A stretch of DNA of 64,000 nt. Origin: Aurantimonas coralicida_A. Lineage in GTDB: Bacteria; Pseudomonadota; Alphaproteobacteria; Rhizobiales; Rhizobiaceae. Position 1 is the first letter of the stretch. Each line of letters opens with the position of its first letter. The stretch lies in contig NZ_JAYXIH010000017.1 in assembly GCF_036016755.1 (NCBI RefSeq), positions 1 to 64,000 on the forward strand. Direction: 5' to 3'. The notes below the pieces were generated by a model that was given only the letters and a program-made list of their open reading frames with translations, had not been told where the DNA came from and searched no databases. Position numbers and translations under genes: made by a program. This document shows positions 51,318 to 60,393 of the stretch, piece after piece.

Positions 51318-52325
51318 ATGTTGTATGACGGCCTTTCCCCGACCAATTTGATCTACGCTCTCGCGGCGCTCTGCAGTGGTGGCCTACTGCTTTCCTTCGT
51401 CTATCCCGGCGGCGCCAAGCGACGCGCCTACGACAGCCGCTTCACCGCGATCGCCACCAGCGGTCCCGCGGTGGCCGGGCCCAACCGCAACTCCGAGAAC
51501 GCCCGCCGCAAACGATCCGTCGAGGAGACCCTGCGCGAGATCGAGGAAAAGCAGAAGAGCCAGGCGAAGCGAAACAAATCGAAGCCCAAGCTGATCGTGC
51601 GCTTGCGGCAAGCCGAGCTCAGCTGGTCGAAACGAACCTATTATGTGGTTTGCGCCGCCGCCGCCGCCGTGACCTTCCTCGTCGTTGTGGCGGTGGGAGG
51701 CGAACCGCTTGCGGCCGGCGGGTTCGCGATCGCCGGGGGCCTGTTTCTGCCGCACCTCTTCGTCAATTTTCGACGCAACCGCCGCTTCAAGCGTTTCACG
51801 GCGGAATTCACGTCGGCCGTCGACGTCATCGTGCGCGGCATCAAATCCGGCCTGCCGCTGAGCGATTGCATGAAGATCATCGCGACGGAAGCGCAGGACC
51901 CGGTGCGCAGCGAATTCAAGACGGTCGTCGAGGATCAGACCCTGGGCGTCCCCATGGACGAGGCCGTGCAGCGCCTTGCCGAACGGGTGCCGCTCTCGGA
52001 GGCCAACTTCTTCGCCATCGTGATCGGCATCCAGGCCCGCAGCGGCGGAAGTCTGGCGGAAGCCCTCGGCAATCTTTCCAAGGTGCTGCGCGAGCGCAAG
52101 AAGATGCAGGCGAAGATCAAGGCGATGAGTTCCGAAGCCAAGGCCTCGGGGGGAATTATCGGTTCCCTGCCGGTCATCGTCGCCGGCCTCGTCTACGTCA
52201 CCACCCCCGACTACATCTCGCTGCTGTTCACGGAGACCCTCGGCAATATCGTCCTGGCCGGCAGCGCCGTGTGGATGATGTTCGGCATCCTGGTGATGCG
52301 CAAAATGATCAATTTCGATTTCTGA
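51318..52325 (+). CDS. tadB: Tad pilus inner-membrane platform protein TadB
   Basis: A 335-residue GspF-type membrane protein. An N-terminal helix (LIYALAALCSGGLLLSFVYP), a basic cytosolic loop, a helix pair, the GspF domain (FTSAVDVIVRGIKSGLPLSDCMKIIATEAQDPVRSEFKTVVEDQ) and two C-terminal helices. It forms the inner-membrane platform together with TadC. It starts 2 nt after cpaF. Confidence 0.93.
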   Translation: MLYDGLSPTNLIYALAALCSGGLLLSFVYPGGAKRRAYDSRFTAIATSGPAVAGPNRNSENARRKRSVEETLREIEEKQKSQAKRNKSKPKLIVRLRQAELSWSKRTYYVVCAAAAAVTFLVVVAVGGEPLAAGGFAIAGGLFLPHLFVNFRRNRRFKRFTAEFTSAVDVIVRGIKSGLPLSDCMKIIATEAQDPVRSEFKTVVEDQTLGVPMDEAVQRLAERVPLSEANFFAIVIGIQARSGGSLAEALGNLSKVLRERKKMQAKIKAMSSEAKASGGIIGSLPVIVAGLVYVTTPDYISLLFTETLGNIVLAGSAVWMMFGILVMRKMINFDF

Positions 52326-52333
52326 GGATGATG

Positions 52334-53305
52334 ATGGACTTCTCATTCATCCCGACCGACCCGAAACCAGTCATCGCCCTTCTGTCGGCGTTCTCGAGCT
52401 TTTCCGCCATCCTGTTGGTAAGCTGGCCGTATCTCGCCCGCGATACCCTCGGCGAGCGGATGCGGCAGGTGGGCGAGGAAAGAGAGCGCATTCGCCTGCG
52501 CGAACGTTCCCATCTTTCCGATCGCAAGGATCCGCTGCTGCTGCGGGCGCCGCCCAAGAAATTTTATCAGGCCATCGTGAATCACTTCAATCTGTCCGAA
52601 CAGGTCGGGGACGGCGAGATCGCCCGGATGTTGGCGCGGGCCGGCTATCGCGGCCGAGGACCGGTGGTCGGTTTCCTGGCCGCGCGCATCCTCGCTCCAG
52701 TCGCCATGTTCGTCGCCGCCCTCGGTTACATGGTGATGTTCCTCAGTGAAGCGACACCACTGCTTCCCAAGATCGCCATCGGTCTGGGGGCCGGCTATTT
52801 CGGCTATTACCTTCCGATCATTCTTTTGAAAAACCGAACGACCAAGCGGCAGACGTCGATCCGCCGGGCCTGGCCCGAGGCGCTCGACCTGATGCTGATC
52901 TGTGTGGAATCCGGCATGAGCGTCGAGGGCGCATTCCGCAAGGTGTCCGAGGAGATCGGTGTCCAATCCATCGAGCTCGCGGAGGAGATGAACCTGACGA
53001 CGGCGGAGCTTTCCTATCTTCAGGATCGCCGCAAGGCGTTCGAGAATCTCAGTCTGCGTACAGGCCTCGACGGGGTAAAAGCCGTCGTGACCAGCCTTAT
53101 CCAGGCCGAGCGCTACGGCACGCCCGTCGGTCAGGCCCTGCGCGTGCTGGCCCAGGAAAACCGCGACATGCGCATGAGCGAGGCGGAAAAGCGAGCCGCC
53201 GCGCTGCCACCGAAGCTGACCGTTCCGATGATCCTGTTTTTCCTTCCCGTCCTTTTCGCCATCATCATCACACCGGCGATTATTCGGGTCATGCAGGCGC
53301 AATGA
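52334..53305 (+). CDS. tadC: Tad pilus inner-membrane platform protein TadC
   Basis: A 323-residue partner of TadB with the same GspF domain (RRAWPEALDLMLICVESGMSVEGAFRKVSEEI) and membrane helices at the N-terminus, middle and C-terminus. Three ATG codons in a row (52328, 52331, 52334) offer starts; I prefer the last because GAGG lies 6 nt before it. The frame is open far upstream within tadB, but that part is shadow. It ends overlapping the next gene (ATGA). Confidence 0.92.
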   Translation: MDFSFIPTDPKPVIALLSAFSSFSAILLVSWPYLARDTLGERMRQVGEERERIRLRERSHLSDRKDPLLLRAPPKKFYQAIVNHFNLSEQVGDGEIARMLARAGYRGRGPVVGFLAARILAPVAMFVAALGYMVMFLSEATPLLPKIAIGLGAGYFGYYLPIILLKNRTTKRQTSIRRAWPEALDLMLICVESGMSVEGAFRKVSEEIGVQSIELAEEMNLTTAELSYLQDRRKAFENLSLRTGLDGVKAVVTSLIQAERYGTPVGQALRVLAQENRDMRMSEAEKRAAALPPKLTVPMILFFLPVLFAIIITPAIIRVMQAQ

Positions 53306-54693
53306 CCATGCCAAAAGCTCTGAGCACCCCCAAGACCAATCAGCGCCGCGCCGCGGCGACCCCGCCGGCACGCGTCGCGCGCTTGAGAACCGGCCGCGTC
53401 CGACGGCTTGCGGGCGAAGCATTGCAACGGTTTGTCGGCGATCGGATCGGCAGCACGTCGGTGATCGCGGCCATCATGTTTCCGGTCGTCATCGGCGGCA
53501 TCGGTCTCGGCGTCGAGACGGGTTATTGGTACATGACCCAGCGCGAATTGCAGCACGCGGCCGATGTGGCGGTCCATGCCGCGGCCGTCCGCAAGCGTTC
53601 CGGAGACACCGCCGACGGGATGCGTACGGCCGCGCTGTATATCGCCAATCAAACCGGCTTTTCGGGTTCGTCCGGCAATTTCATCGTCAATTCGCCGGTC
53701 GCGACCGGGCCGAATGCCGGCGATCCGGATACAGTCGAGGTCCTGCTTTCACAGATCGAGCCTCGACTGTTTTCGGCCATGTTCAGCAACGAGCCCGTCG
53801 ACATCGGCGCCCGGGCGGTCGCCAAAATCAACGAAACGGCAAGAGCCTGTATCCTGGCCTTGTCACCATCCGCGCCGGGAGCGGTAACCGTATCGGGCTC
53901 GACATCGCTCAGCCTGACCGGCTGCGACGTCGCTTCCAATTCCAACGCGTCGGACTCGTTCCTGATGAAGGGCGCGGCGACCTTGTCGACCGGGTGCATC
54001 TATTCGGTAGGCGCGACCGTGACCACCGCGGCTCTCGATCTGACCGATTGCGACCAGCCGCAGGAATATGCTGCGGCCGTGGCCGACCCCTATGCGTCGG
54101 TGGCCGAACCAGTCGTCCAGGGGACTTGCCAAAGCAAGAATGTCGGAAAGCCCAATGCGTCGACGACGCTGACGCCGGTCGAAAACCATCCCAGCGGCGT
54201 CGCCGCAATGCGCTTCTGCAACGGCCTCAGCATCAAGGGAGACGTCGTCTTTCAGCCGGGTCTCTACATCATAGAGGGTGGCGACTTCACGGTGAACGGC
54301 GGCGGTGTCGATCCCGCTACCGCGGGTCTCGTCGGCTTAGGCGTCACCTTCTACCTGACGAACGGCGCCGGGCTGAAGTTGGGAGGCAACACCCGGATGA
54401 ACCTGTCGGCGCCGATGAGCGGACCGTTCTCGGGCATCCTGTTCTTTGGCGGACGCGACCAAACGGGCATCACCCACACCGTCGCCGGTACATCCGACTC
54501 CATCCTGCAAGGCGCCGTCTATATGCCGGCGGGGGATCTCAAATACCGCGGCAATTCCAGTACCGGTGACGGTTGCACCCAGATCGTCGGCTACACCGTC
54601 GATCTCAGCGGCAACTCGACCTTCGAATCGCATTGCGAGGAGGTTGGCGGTAGCGACATCGTCTCCAGCGCGCTCATCCGCATCATCGAATAG
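53302..54693 (+). CDS. tadG: TadG-like pilus-associated protein
   Basis: A 463-residue protein with a basic N-terminus and a single pilin-like helix (GSTSVIAAIMFPVVIGGIGLGVETGYWY) followed by a large extracytoplasmic domain: QRELQHAADVAVHAAAVRK, typical of TadG/Flp-associated proteins, then a Ser/Thr/Gly-rich beta domain with six or more cysteines and no von Willebrand MIDAS motif that I can see. It may anchor the pilus at the cell surface. It is the last gene of the locus and converges with bhcD, 30 nt away. Confidence 0.85.
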   Translation: MTMPKALSTPKTNQRRAAATPPARVARLRTGRVRRLAGEALQRFVGDRIGSTSVIAAIMFPVVIGGIGLGVETGYWYMTQRELQHAADVAVHAAAVRKRSGDTADGMRTAALYIANQTGFSGSSGNFIVNSPVATGPNAGDPDTVEVLLSQIEPRLFSAMFSNEPVDIGARAVAKINETARACILALSPSAPGAVTVSGSTSLSLTGCDVASNSNASDSFLMKGAATLSTGCIYSVGATVTTAALDLTDCDQPQEYAAAVADPYASVAEPVVQGTCQSKNVGKPNASTTLTPVENHPSGVAAMRFCNGLSIKGDVVFQPGLYIIEGGDFTVNGGGVDPATAGLVGLGVTFYLTNGAGLKLGGNTRMNLSAPMSGPFSGILFFGGRDQTGITHTVAGTSDSILQGAVYMPAGDLKYRGNSSTGDGCTQIVGYTVDLSGNSTFESHCEEVGGSDIVSSALIRIIE

Positions 54694-54723
54694 GCTCGCA
54701 CGCAACGCCAGGGGCGCCTGACC

Positions 54724-55689
54724 TCAGAGCGCCACTTCGGTGGCGTCGCCGGATCGCCGCGAGAGCACGACGGCGGCGGACGCCACCGCCAAATCCTGCA
54801 GGCCGACCCCGGTGCCGTCGAACAGGGTAATCTCGTCGTCGGACGTGCGCCCCGGATGAGTGCCGTTGATCACCGCTCCGAGCGGGGTGATCGCCTCCTC
54901 CTTGACCAGTCCCGCGGCGACGGCGTGCTGGAACTCGCCGATCGTCACTGATTGGGCGATCTCGTCGGTGAACAGCGTGGCCGCTGCGACCAGCGCCGGA
55001 TCGACCTCCTGCTTGCCCTTGGTGTCGGTGCCCATGCAGGCAATATGGGTGCCCGGCTTGACCCAGTCGCGCATCATCAACGGCTCATGCGCGGAGGTGA
55101 TGCTGACGATGACGTCGGCCTCGGCGCCGAGCCGTTCGCGCTCCACCGCCTCGAAGGGCAGGCCGATCTCCTCGGCCACCCCGGCCAGTGCCGGCAGCAT
55201 CTCGGGGTGGAAGTTCCACGCGACCACCTTCTCGAACGACCGCTGCTCGGCCGCGGCGCGCAGCTGGAACGCGGCCTGATGGCCGGCTCCCACCATGCCC
55301 AACACCTTGGCGTCGGGGCGCGCGAGATGGGCGATCGAAACCGCGCTCGCCGCCGCCGTTCGGACCGCCGTCAGATAGTTGCCGCCGACCAGCGCCTTGA
55401 GTTGACCGGTATCGGCGTCGAACAGGAAGACGGTCGACTGGTGATTGGTCAGCCCCTTGGCCGCGTTGCCCGGCCAGTAGCCGCCGGATTTCAGGCCGAG
55501 CACGAGGCCTGAGCGATCAAAGCCGGACTTGAAGCCGTAAAGCGCGTCGGCGTGGCCGATCGCCTCGCGGATGACCGGGAAATTATACGCGTCGCCCTTG
55601 GCCATCGCGGCGAACACCGCCTCGACCGCCTTGAAGGCGTCGGCGCGACCGACCAGTTTCTTGCAGCTTTCCTCGGAAACGATGAACAT
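54724..55689 (-). CDS. bhcD: Iminosuccinate reductase (beta-hydroxyaspartate cycle)
   Basis: BhcD reduces iminosuccinate to aspartate with NAD(P)H, closing the cycle. The 321-residue protein belongs to the ornithine cyclodeaminase/mu-crystallin family: substrate residues in LKSGGYWPGN and NHQSTVFLFD, the Rossmann motif VLGMVGAGHQAAFQLRAA, and SITSAHEPLM. The family alone does not give the substrate; the assignment rests on its position as last gene of bhcABCD, 9 nt after bhcC. Confidence 0.9.
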   Translation of the reverse strand: MFIVSEESCKKLVGRADAFKAVEAVFAAMAKGDAYNFPVIREAIGHADALYGFKSGFDRSGLVLGLKSGGYWPGNAAKGLTNHQSTVFLFDADTGQLKALVGGNYLTAVRTAAASAVSIAHLARPDAKVLGMVGAGHQAAFQLRAAAEQRSFEKVVAWNFHPEMLPALAGVAEEIGLPFEAVERERLGAEADVIVSITSAHEPLMMRDWVKPGTHIACMGTDTKGKQEVDPALVAAATLFTDEIAQSVTIGEFQHAVAAGLVKEEAITPLGAVINGTHPGRTSDDEITLFDGTGVGLQDLAVASAAVVLSRRSGDATEVAL

Positions 55690-55698
55690 GCGTCGTCC

Positions 55699-56862
55699 TC
55701 AGTACGCCAGGCCGCGGGCGGTGACCGGCCACAGGCTTTCGACCTTGCCGTTCCGCACGCCGACATACCAGTCGTGGACATTGCAGGTCGGGTCACAATG
55801 GCCGGGCACCAGGCGCAGCTTCTCGTTCACCTTCAGGACGCCGTTCGGGTCCTCGATGACGCCGTGCTCGTCCGAGCATTTGACGTATTTGACGTCGTCG
55901 CGCCCGTAGATGAACGGCAGGCCGCTGTCGACCGACTGCGCCTTTAGCCCGGCGTCGCAGATTGCCTTGTCCGCCTTGGCGTGGCTCATCACCGAGGTGA
56001 GGAGGAAGAGGGCGTTCTCCCACTCGCCGTGGTCGATCCGCTTGCCGTCCTTGTCGAGGATGCGGCCGTAATCGGCATCCATGAAGGCGTAGGAGCCGCA
56101 CTGCAATTCGTTGTAGACGCCCGAATTGCCTTCGAAATAGTAGCTGCCGGTGCCGCCACCGCCGACGATGTCGCAGGCGAGCCCCTCGACCCTCAGCGCG
56201 TCGACGGCGTCCTTCACCATGGCGACGGCGATGTCGATCTTGGCCTTTCGGTCCTCGTATTTGTCCATGTGCTGCATCGCGCCCTGATAGGCTTGGATGC
56301 CGGAAAATTTGAGGCCCGGCGCGGCGTCGATCGCCTTGGCGATCTCCACGACCGCGGGCGTCGTCGTCACGCCACAGCGCCCGGCGCCGCAGTCGATCTC
56401 GACGAGGCACTCGATCGTCGTGCCATGCTTTTGCGCCGCCGCCGACAGGTCGGCGACGTTGGCGACGTCATCGACGCAGCAGATCGTGCGCGCGCCGAGC
56501 TTCGGGATGCGCGCGAGGCGGTCGATCTTGGCCGGGTCGCGAACCTGGTTCGACACCAGCACGTCCTTGATGCCACCGCGGGCGAAGGCCTCGGCCTCGC
56601 TCACCTTCTGGCAGCAGACGCCGCAGGAGCCGCCGAGGCTCTCTTGCAGCTTCTGCACGTCAACCGACTTGTGCATCTTGCCATGCGAGCGATGCCGCAC
56701 GCCCATGTCCTTGGCGAACTTGCCCATCTTCTCGACGTTGCGCTCGAGCGCGTCGAGGTCGAGGATCAGGCAAGGCGTCTGGATCTCATCTTCGCGCATG
56801 CCAACGGCCGCGGGAATGTTGTAGCCAACCTCAAAGTCGTCGATCTTGATCGGTGCGTTCAT
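55699..56862 (-). CDS. bhcC: Beta-hydroxyaspartate aldolase
   Basis: BhcC condenses glycine with a second glyoxylate to beta-hydroxyaspartate. It is a 387-residue PLP enzyme of the D-threonine aldolase/alanine-racemase fold. The PLP lysine is K62 in HRSHGKMHKS; IETDCGAGRCGV-type substrate and PLP-phosphate residues (VEIDCGAGRCG) follow, and GGGGTGSYYFEGNSGVYNELQCGSY closes the site. C-terminal metal ligands are at PGHCDPTCN, the HxDxxC pattern of metal-dependent D-threonine aldolases. It starts 12 nt after bhcB. Confidence 0.92.
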   Translation of the reverse strand: MNAPIKIDDFEVGYNIPAAVGMREDEIQTPCLILDLDALERNVEKMGKFAKDMGVRHRSHGKMHKSVDVQKLQESLGGSCGVCCQKVSEAEAFARGGIKDVLVSNQVRDPAKIDRLARIPKLGARTICCVDDVANVADLSAAAQKHGTTIECLVEIDCGAGRCGVTTTPAVVEIAKAIDAAPGLKFSGIQAYQGAMQHMDKYEDRKAKIDIAVAMVKDAVDALRVEGLACDIVGGGGTGSYYFEGNSGVYNELQCGSYAFMDADYGRILDKDGKRIDHGEWENALFLLTSVMSHAKADKAICDAGLKAQSVDSGLPFIYGRDDVKYVKCSDEHGVIEDPNGVLKVNEKLRLVPGHCDPTCNVHDWYVGVRNGKVESLWPVTARGLAY

Positions 56863-56874
56863 GGCTTTTCTCCC

Positions 56875-57849
56875 TCAGCTCTGCATCCAGGGCAGCTTTT
56901 TCAAATCGACATTGCCGCCGGTCAGGATCACCCCGACCCGTTTACCGGCGAACAGCTCGCGGTTTTTCAGGATCGTCGCCAGCGGCACGGCCGAACTCGG
57001 CTCGATTACGATCTTCATGCGTTGCCACGTCAGGTACATGGCCTCGATGATCTCTTCCTCGGTCGCCAGTAGCACGTCGGCCACGTAACTCGATACGAAA
57101 TGCCAGGTCCGCGGGCGCAGGCTCACTTTCAGCCCGTCGGCCACTGTCTGCGGCGCGTCGTCCTCGATGATCTCGCCGGCATGGAACGAGCGATAAGCGT
57201 CATCGGCGTTCTTCGGTTCGGCCGCGTAGACCTTGGTCGATGGAGACATGTGGGATAGGGTGAGACACGTCCCGGAGATCATGCCACCGCCGCCGATCGG
57301 CGCCACCACGGCGTCGAGCGATCCCACTTCCTCGTGAAGCTCCAGCGAACAGGTGCCCTGCCCGGCGATCACCCGATGGTCGTTATAGGGATGCACGAAG
57401 TCCGCGCCGGTGCTGGCCACGACCTCCTCCAGCATCGCCTCGCGCGCCGCCGTCGAAGGCTCGCACTCTCGCACCTCGCCGCCGTAACCGCGCACCGCGG
57501 CCTTCTTGGCCTCGGGCGCGGTTCGCGGCATGACGGCGATCGCCTTGATGCCGCGCCGGCCGGCCGCATAGGAGAGCGACAGGGCATGATTGCCTGACGA
57601 GTGCGTGGCGACGCCTTTTTGCGCCTGGTCTTCCGACAGGCCGAACACCGCGTTCGAGGCACCGCGCGCCTTGAAGGCCCCGGCCTTCTGAAAATTCTCG
57701 CATTTGAAGAACAGTTCGGCGCCGCTGAGCTCATTGAAATAGCTGGAGGTCAGCACCGGCGTGCGATGGATATAGGGCGCGATCCGCTCCCGCGCCGCCA
57801 TGACGTCGTCGAATGTCGGTATGTCCGCTTCGCGCACTTTGGTGTCCAT
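56875..57849 (-). CDS. bhcB: Beta-hydroxyaspartate dehydratase
   Basis: BhcB eliminates water from beta-hydroxyaspartate to give iminosuccinate. The 324-residue protein is a fold-type II PLP enzyme of the serine racemase/threonine dehydratase group: the PLP lysine is K60 in FQKAGAFKARGA, the substrate loop is ATHSSGNHALSLSYAA, and the phosphate-binding Gly loop is APIGGGGMISG. No regulatory ACT domain. By family alone it would be called threonine dehydratase; the operon gives the specific call. It lies 15 nt after bhcA. Confidence 0.92.
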   Translation of the reverse strand: MDTKVREADIPTFDDVMAARERIAPYIHRTPVLTSSYFNELSGAELFFKCENFQKAGAFKARGASNAVFGLSEDQAQKGVATHSSGNHALSLSYAAGRRGIKAIAVMPRTAPEAKKAAVRGYGGEVRECEPSTAAREAMLEEVVASTGADFVHPYNDHRVIAGQGTCSLELHEEVGSLDAVVAPIGGGGMISGTCLTLSHMSPSTKVYAAEPKNADDAYRSFHAGEIIEDDAPQTVADGLKVSLRPRTWHFVSSYVADVLLATEEEIIEAMYLTWQRMKIVIEPSSAVPLATILKNRELFAGKRVGVILTGGNVDLKKLPWMQS

Positions 57850-57864
57850 GTCCGTTGCCCGTCC

Positions 57865-59055
57865 TTACGCGGCCTTGGAGAGCGCGGCGCTCTTCGTCGA
57901 CCGATAGTATTCCTGCGCCGCGGCAACGCCAGAGCCGAGCGTGATCGGATAATCGAGATCCTTCATCGCCATCTCCAACGTGGCAAGCCCCGACAGCGCC
58001 ATCACCTCGGTCAGCGAACCCAGATGTCCGATCCGGAACGCCTTGCCGGCCATTTGCCCGAGCCCGACACCGAACGAGACGTCATAGGCATCGTAGGCAT
58101 GATTGGTCAGCGTGTCGCTGTTAAAGCCCGCGGGAACCAGCACCGCCGTGACCGTATCGGAATAAAGATGAGGTGCCTGCGCGCAGAGCCGCAGACCCCA
58201 GGCATTGACCGCACGGCGGACGCCCTCGGCAATGCGGGCATGACGGGCGAACACATTGTCCAGCCCCTCCTCCAGCAGCATGTCGAGGCTCTTGCGCAAT
58301 CCCTGGATCAATTGCACCGGCGGCGTGTAGGGAAAGCCGCCCTTGGCGTTGGCGCCGGCCATGTCACGGAAGTCGAAGAAGCAGCGCGGGCACTTGGCGC
58401 TCGCGACGGCGTCCATCGCCTTTTTGCTGACGCCGACGATCGCCATGCCGGTTGGCAGCATGAAGCCCTTCTGCGAACCCGAGACGGCAAGATCGACGCC
58501 CCATTCGTCCATACGGAAATCCATCGAGGCGAGCGACGAAACGGCATCGACATAGAGCATGGCGAGATGCCCAGCACCGTCCATCGCGCGACGGACCGCG
58601 CCGACATCGCTGACCACGCCCGTCGCCGTCTCGTTATGGGTGACGAGCACGGCCTTGATCGCCTGGGCCTTGTCGGCGGCGAGACGCTGACCGATCAGGT
58701 CGGCGGGCGCGCCCTGCCCCCATTCGCATTCGATGATCTCGACGTCGAGGCCGTGGCGCTGGCACAGGTCGATCCAGCGATGCGAGAACATGCCGTGCCG
58801 GGCCGCGAGAACCTTGTCTCCGGGCGACAGCGTGTTGGTGACCGCCGCCTCCCATCCGCCCGTGCCGCTGGCCGGAAAGGTGATGATGGTGCCGCTGTTG
58901 GTTTTGAAAACCTTCTTCAGGTCGCTCAGAACCGGGGCGAGAATGCCGACGAAATCCGGCGATCGATGATCCTCGGTCTGACCCGACAGCGCGAACCGCA
59001 GGCGATCCGGGATATTGGTCGGACCAGGTATGAAAACGGGGTTTTGACCGGTCAT
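57865..59055 (-). CDS. bhcA: L-aspartate:glyoxylate aminotransferase
   Basis: BhcA transfers the amino group of aspartate to glyoxylate, giving glycine and the net product oxaloacetate. The 396-residue class V aminotransferase starts FIPGPTNIPDRLRFAL, and PLP lysine K196 lies in VSGSQKGFMLPTG. Relatives are annotated serine-glyoxylate or alanine-glyoxylate aminotransferase; the flanking bhcB, bhcC, bhcD and bhcR support BhcA. GGGAGAGAGAC lies just before the ATG at 59055; the open frame continues upstream without family support. Confidence 0.93.
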   Translation of the reverse strand: MTGQNPVFIPGPTNIPDRLRFALSGQTEDHRSPDFVGILAPVLSDLKKVFKTNSGTIITFPASGTGGWEAAVTNTLSPGDKVLAARHGMFSHRWIDLCQRHGLDVEIIECEWGQGAPADLIGQRLAADKAQAIKAVLVTHNETATGVVSDVGAVRRAMDGAGHLAMLYVDAVSSLASMDFRMDEWGVDLAVSGSQKGFMLPTGMAIVGVSKKAMDAVASAKCPRCFFDFRDMAGANAKGGFPYTPPVQLIQGLRKSLDMLLEEGLDNVFARHARIAEGVRRAVNAWGLRLCAQAPHLYSDTVTAVLVPAGFNSDTLTNHAYDAYDVSFGVGLGQMAGKAFRIGHLGSLTEVMALSGLATLEMAMKDLDYPITLGSGVAAAQEYYRSTKSAALSKAA

Positions 59056-59097
59056 GTCTCTCTCCCTGACAATAGGCATATCCCAAACTAACGAGGC

Positions 59098-59173
59098 TTG
59101 CAGAATTTGCAATTTTTCTGAAAATGATTTCCGATAGTGCATATTTGTGATATTTTCTGTATATATTTCCGAT
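59098..59173. promoter_or_regulatory. bhcA-bhcR control region with candidate operators
   Basis: The divergent gap (59056-59273) is sharply AT-rich against its surroundings. TTGCA (59098-59102) and TGCAA (59108-59112) form a 15-bp palindrome with centre GAATT. ATTTCCGAT occurs twice in direct orientation (59127-59135 and 59165-59173), 38 bp apart. IclR-type regulators bind short palindromes of this kind, so these are candidate BhcR sites and the region must hold both promoters. Confidence 0.55.
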
Positions 59174-59273
59174 GCTTATGTTTTTTCATTCTAGAGATGG
59201 AATTTTTTGCCCAAAATATTTTTCATGCCAAGATGGGGCTGAATTCTGGCAGGTGGGCCGTGGAGGAGCGATC

Positions 59274-60202
59274 ATGAACAAGACGGACGATCTCCCAAGA
59301 CGGTCGCGCGGCCGTCCGCGAACCCAGCCGATCGGCGAGCAAGCCGCTCCGGTCCAGGCCCTGGACCGGGGGCTGACGTTGCTGCGGACATTGGCGAAGG
59401 ATAGCGGCCTGACGCTGACCGATATCGCGCTGCGGCTCGGCATGCCGCCCTCCTCCGCGCATCGGATTCTGGCGACCTTGCAGAAACATGGCTTCGNACG
59501 CTGACCGATATCGCGCTGCGGCTCGGCATGCCGCCCTCCTCCGCGCATCGGATTCTGGCGACCTTGCAGAAACATGGCTTCGCCGAATTTAATGGCTCCG
59601 CCCAGGAGTGGTCGGTCGGCATCGAAGTCTTTCGGGTCGGCAATGCCTATCTGGTGGGCACCAATCTGCTCGAGGCGGCGCGAGAGTTCATGCGGCGCCT
59701 GATGGACGAGACCGGGGAAACCGCCAACCTCGCCATCGCCGACAACGGCGAGGTTGTGTTCCTCAGCCAGGTCGAGTCGCACAATCCGATCCGGGCCTTC
59801 TTCCGACCGGGCACCCGCGGTCATCTGCACGCGTCCGGCATCGGCAAGGCGCTGCTGGCCAATATGGGGCGCGACGAGATCGAGACGATCCTGCAAAAAC
59901 GGGGCCTGCCCGAATTCACCCCGAAGACCCTGACATCACCCAAGGCGCTCTATGCCAATCTGGAAACGACGCGGATGCGCGGCTGGTCGTTCGATGACGA
60001 GGAGCGCTATCTCGGGATGCGCTGTATCGCCGCGCCGATCTTCAACGGCTTCGGCGAGGCCATCGCCGGCATCTCCGTGTCCGGACCAACAGTCAGGTTT
60101 CCCGATGGCAAGATCGCCGAAATCGGTCCCGTGGTTAAACGCGCGGCGGACGAGGTGACTGCCAAGATCGGCGGCAGGGCGCCGGCTTTAGAGAGCGATT
60201 GA
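59274..60202 (+). CDS. bhcR: IclR-family regulator BhcR (split here by an unmerged contig join)
   Basis: BhcR controls the bhc operon and is known to respond to glyoxylate. After removing one of two identical 85-bp copies and the N (86 nt), the gene encodes 280 residues: a basic Arg/Pro-rich N-terminus, the IclR helix-turn-helix (ALDRGLTLLRTLAKDSGLTLTDIALRLGMPPSSAHRILATLQKHGF) and an effector domain (ETANLAIADNGEVVFLSQVES, GHLHASGIGKALLA, GMRCIAAPIFNGFGEAIAGISVSGP). As printed, the frame is lost at 59497. GGAGGAGCG precedes the ATG. It is divergent from bhcA. Confidence 0.9.
59412..59582. other. Assembly gap: N between two identical 85-bp copies
   Basis: Positions 59412-59496 and 59498-59582 are the same sequence, separated by a single N at 59497. 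This is the pattern of two contig ends that overlap but were joined without merging. The extra 86 nt is not a multiple of three, so it breaks bhcR. Confidence 0.95.
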
Positions 60203-60393
60203 TGCGCGGCGGGGAAACACACGGGCCTTCGTTTCACTGCGGCATGAGGCCGTTCGAATTTGCTGGCCCACTCTTCCGGCTTTGACGGCAAGTTGGCGAC
60301 CGCACGACCTGACTTGCGTCGGCGGAAAATCAGGCAGGCTTTGCGGCGCTCTCTTCCCCGGCCCTGAACACGTCCGGACCGGGGAGAAACGGA

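Noticed and set aside
59412..59582. Biological 85-bp tandem duplication in bhcR
   Set aside because: The copies are identical and separated by an N, which is the mark of an unmerged contig join.
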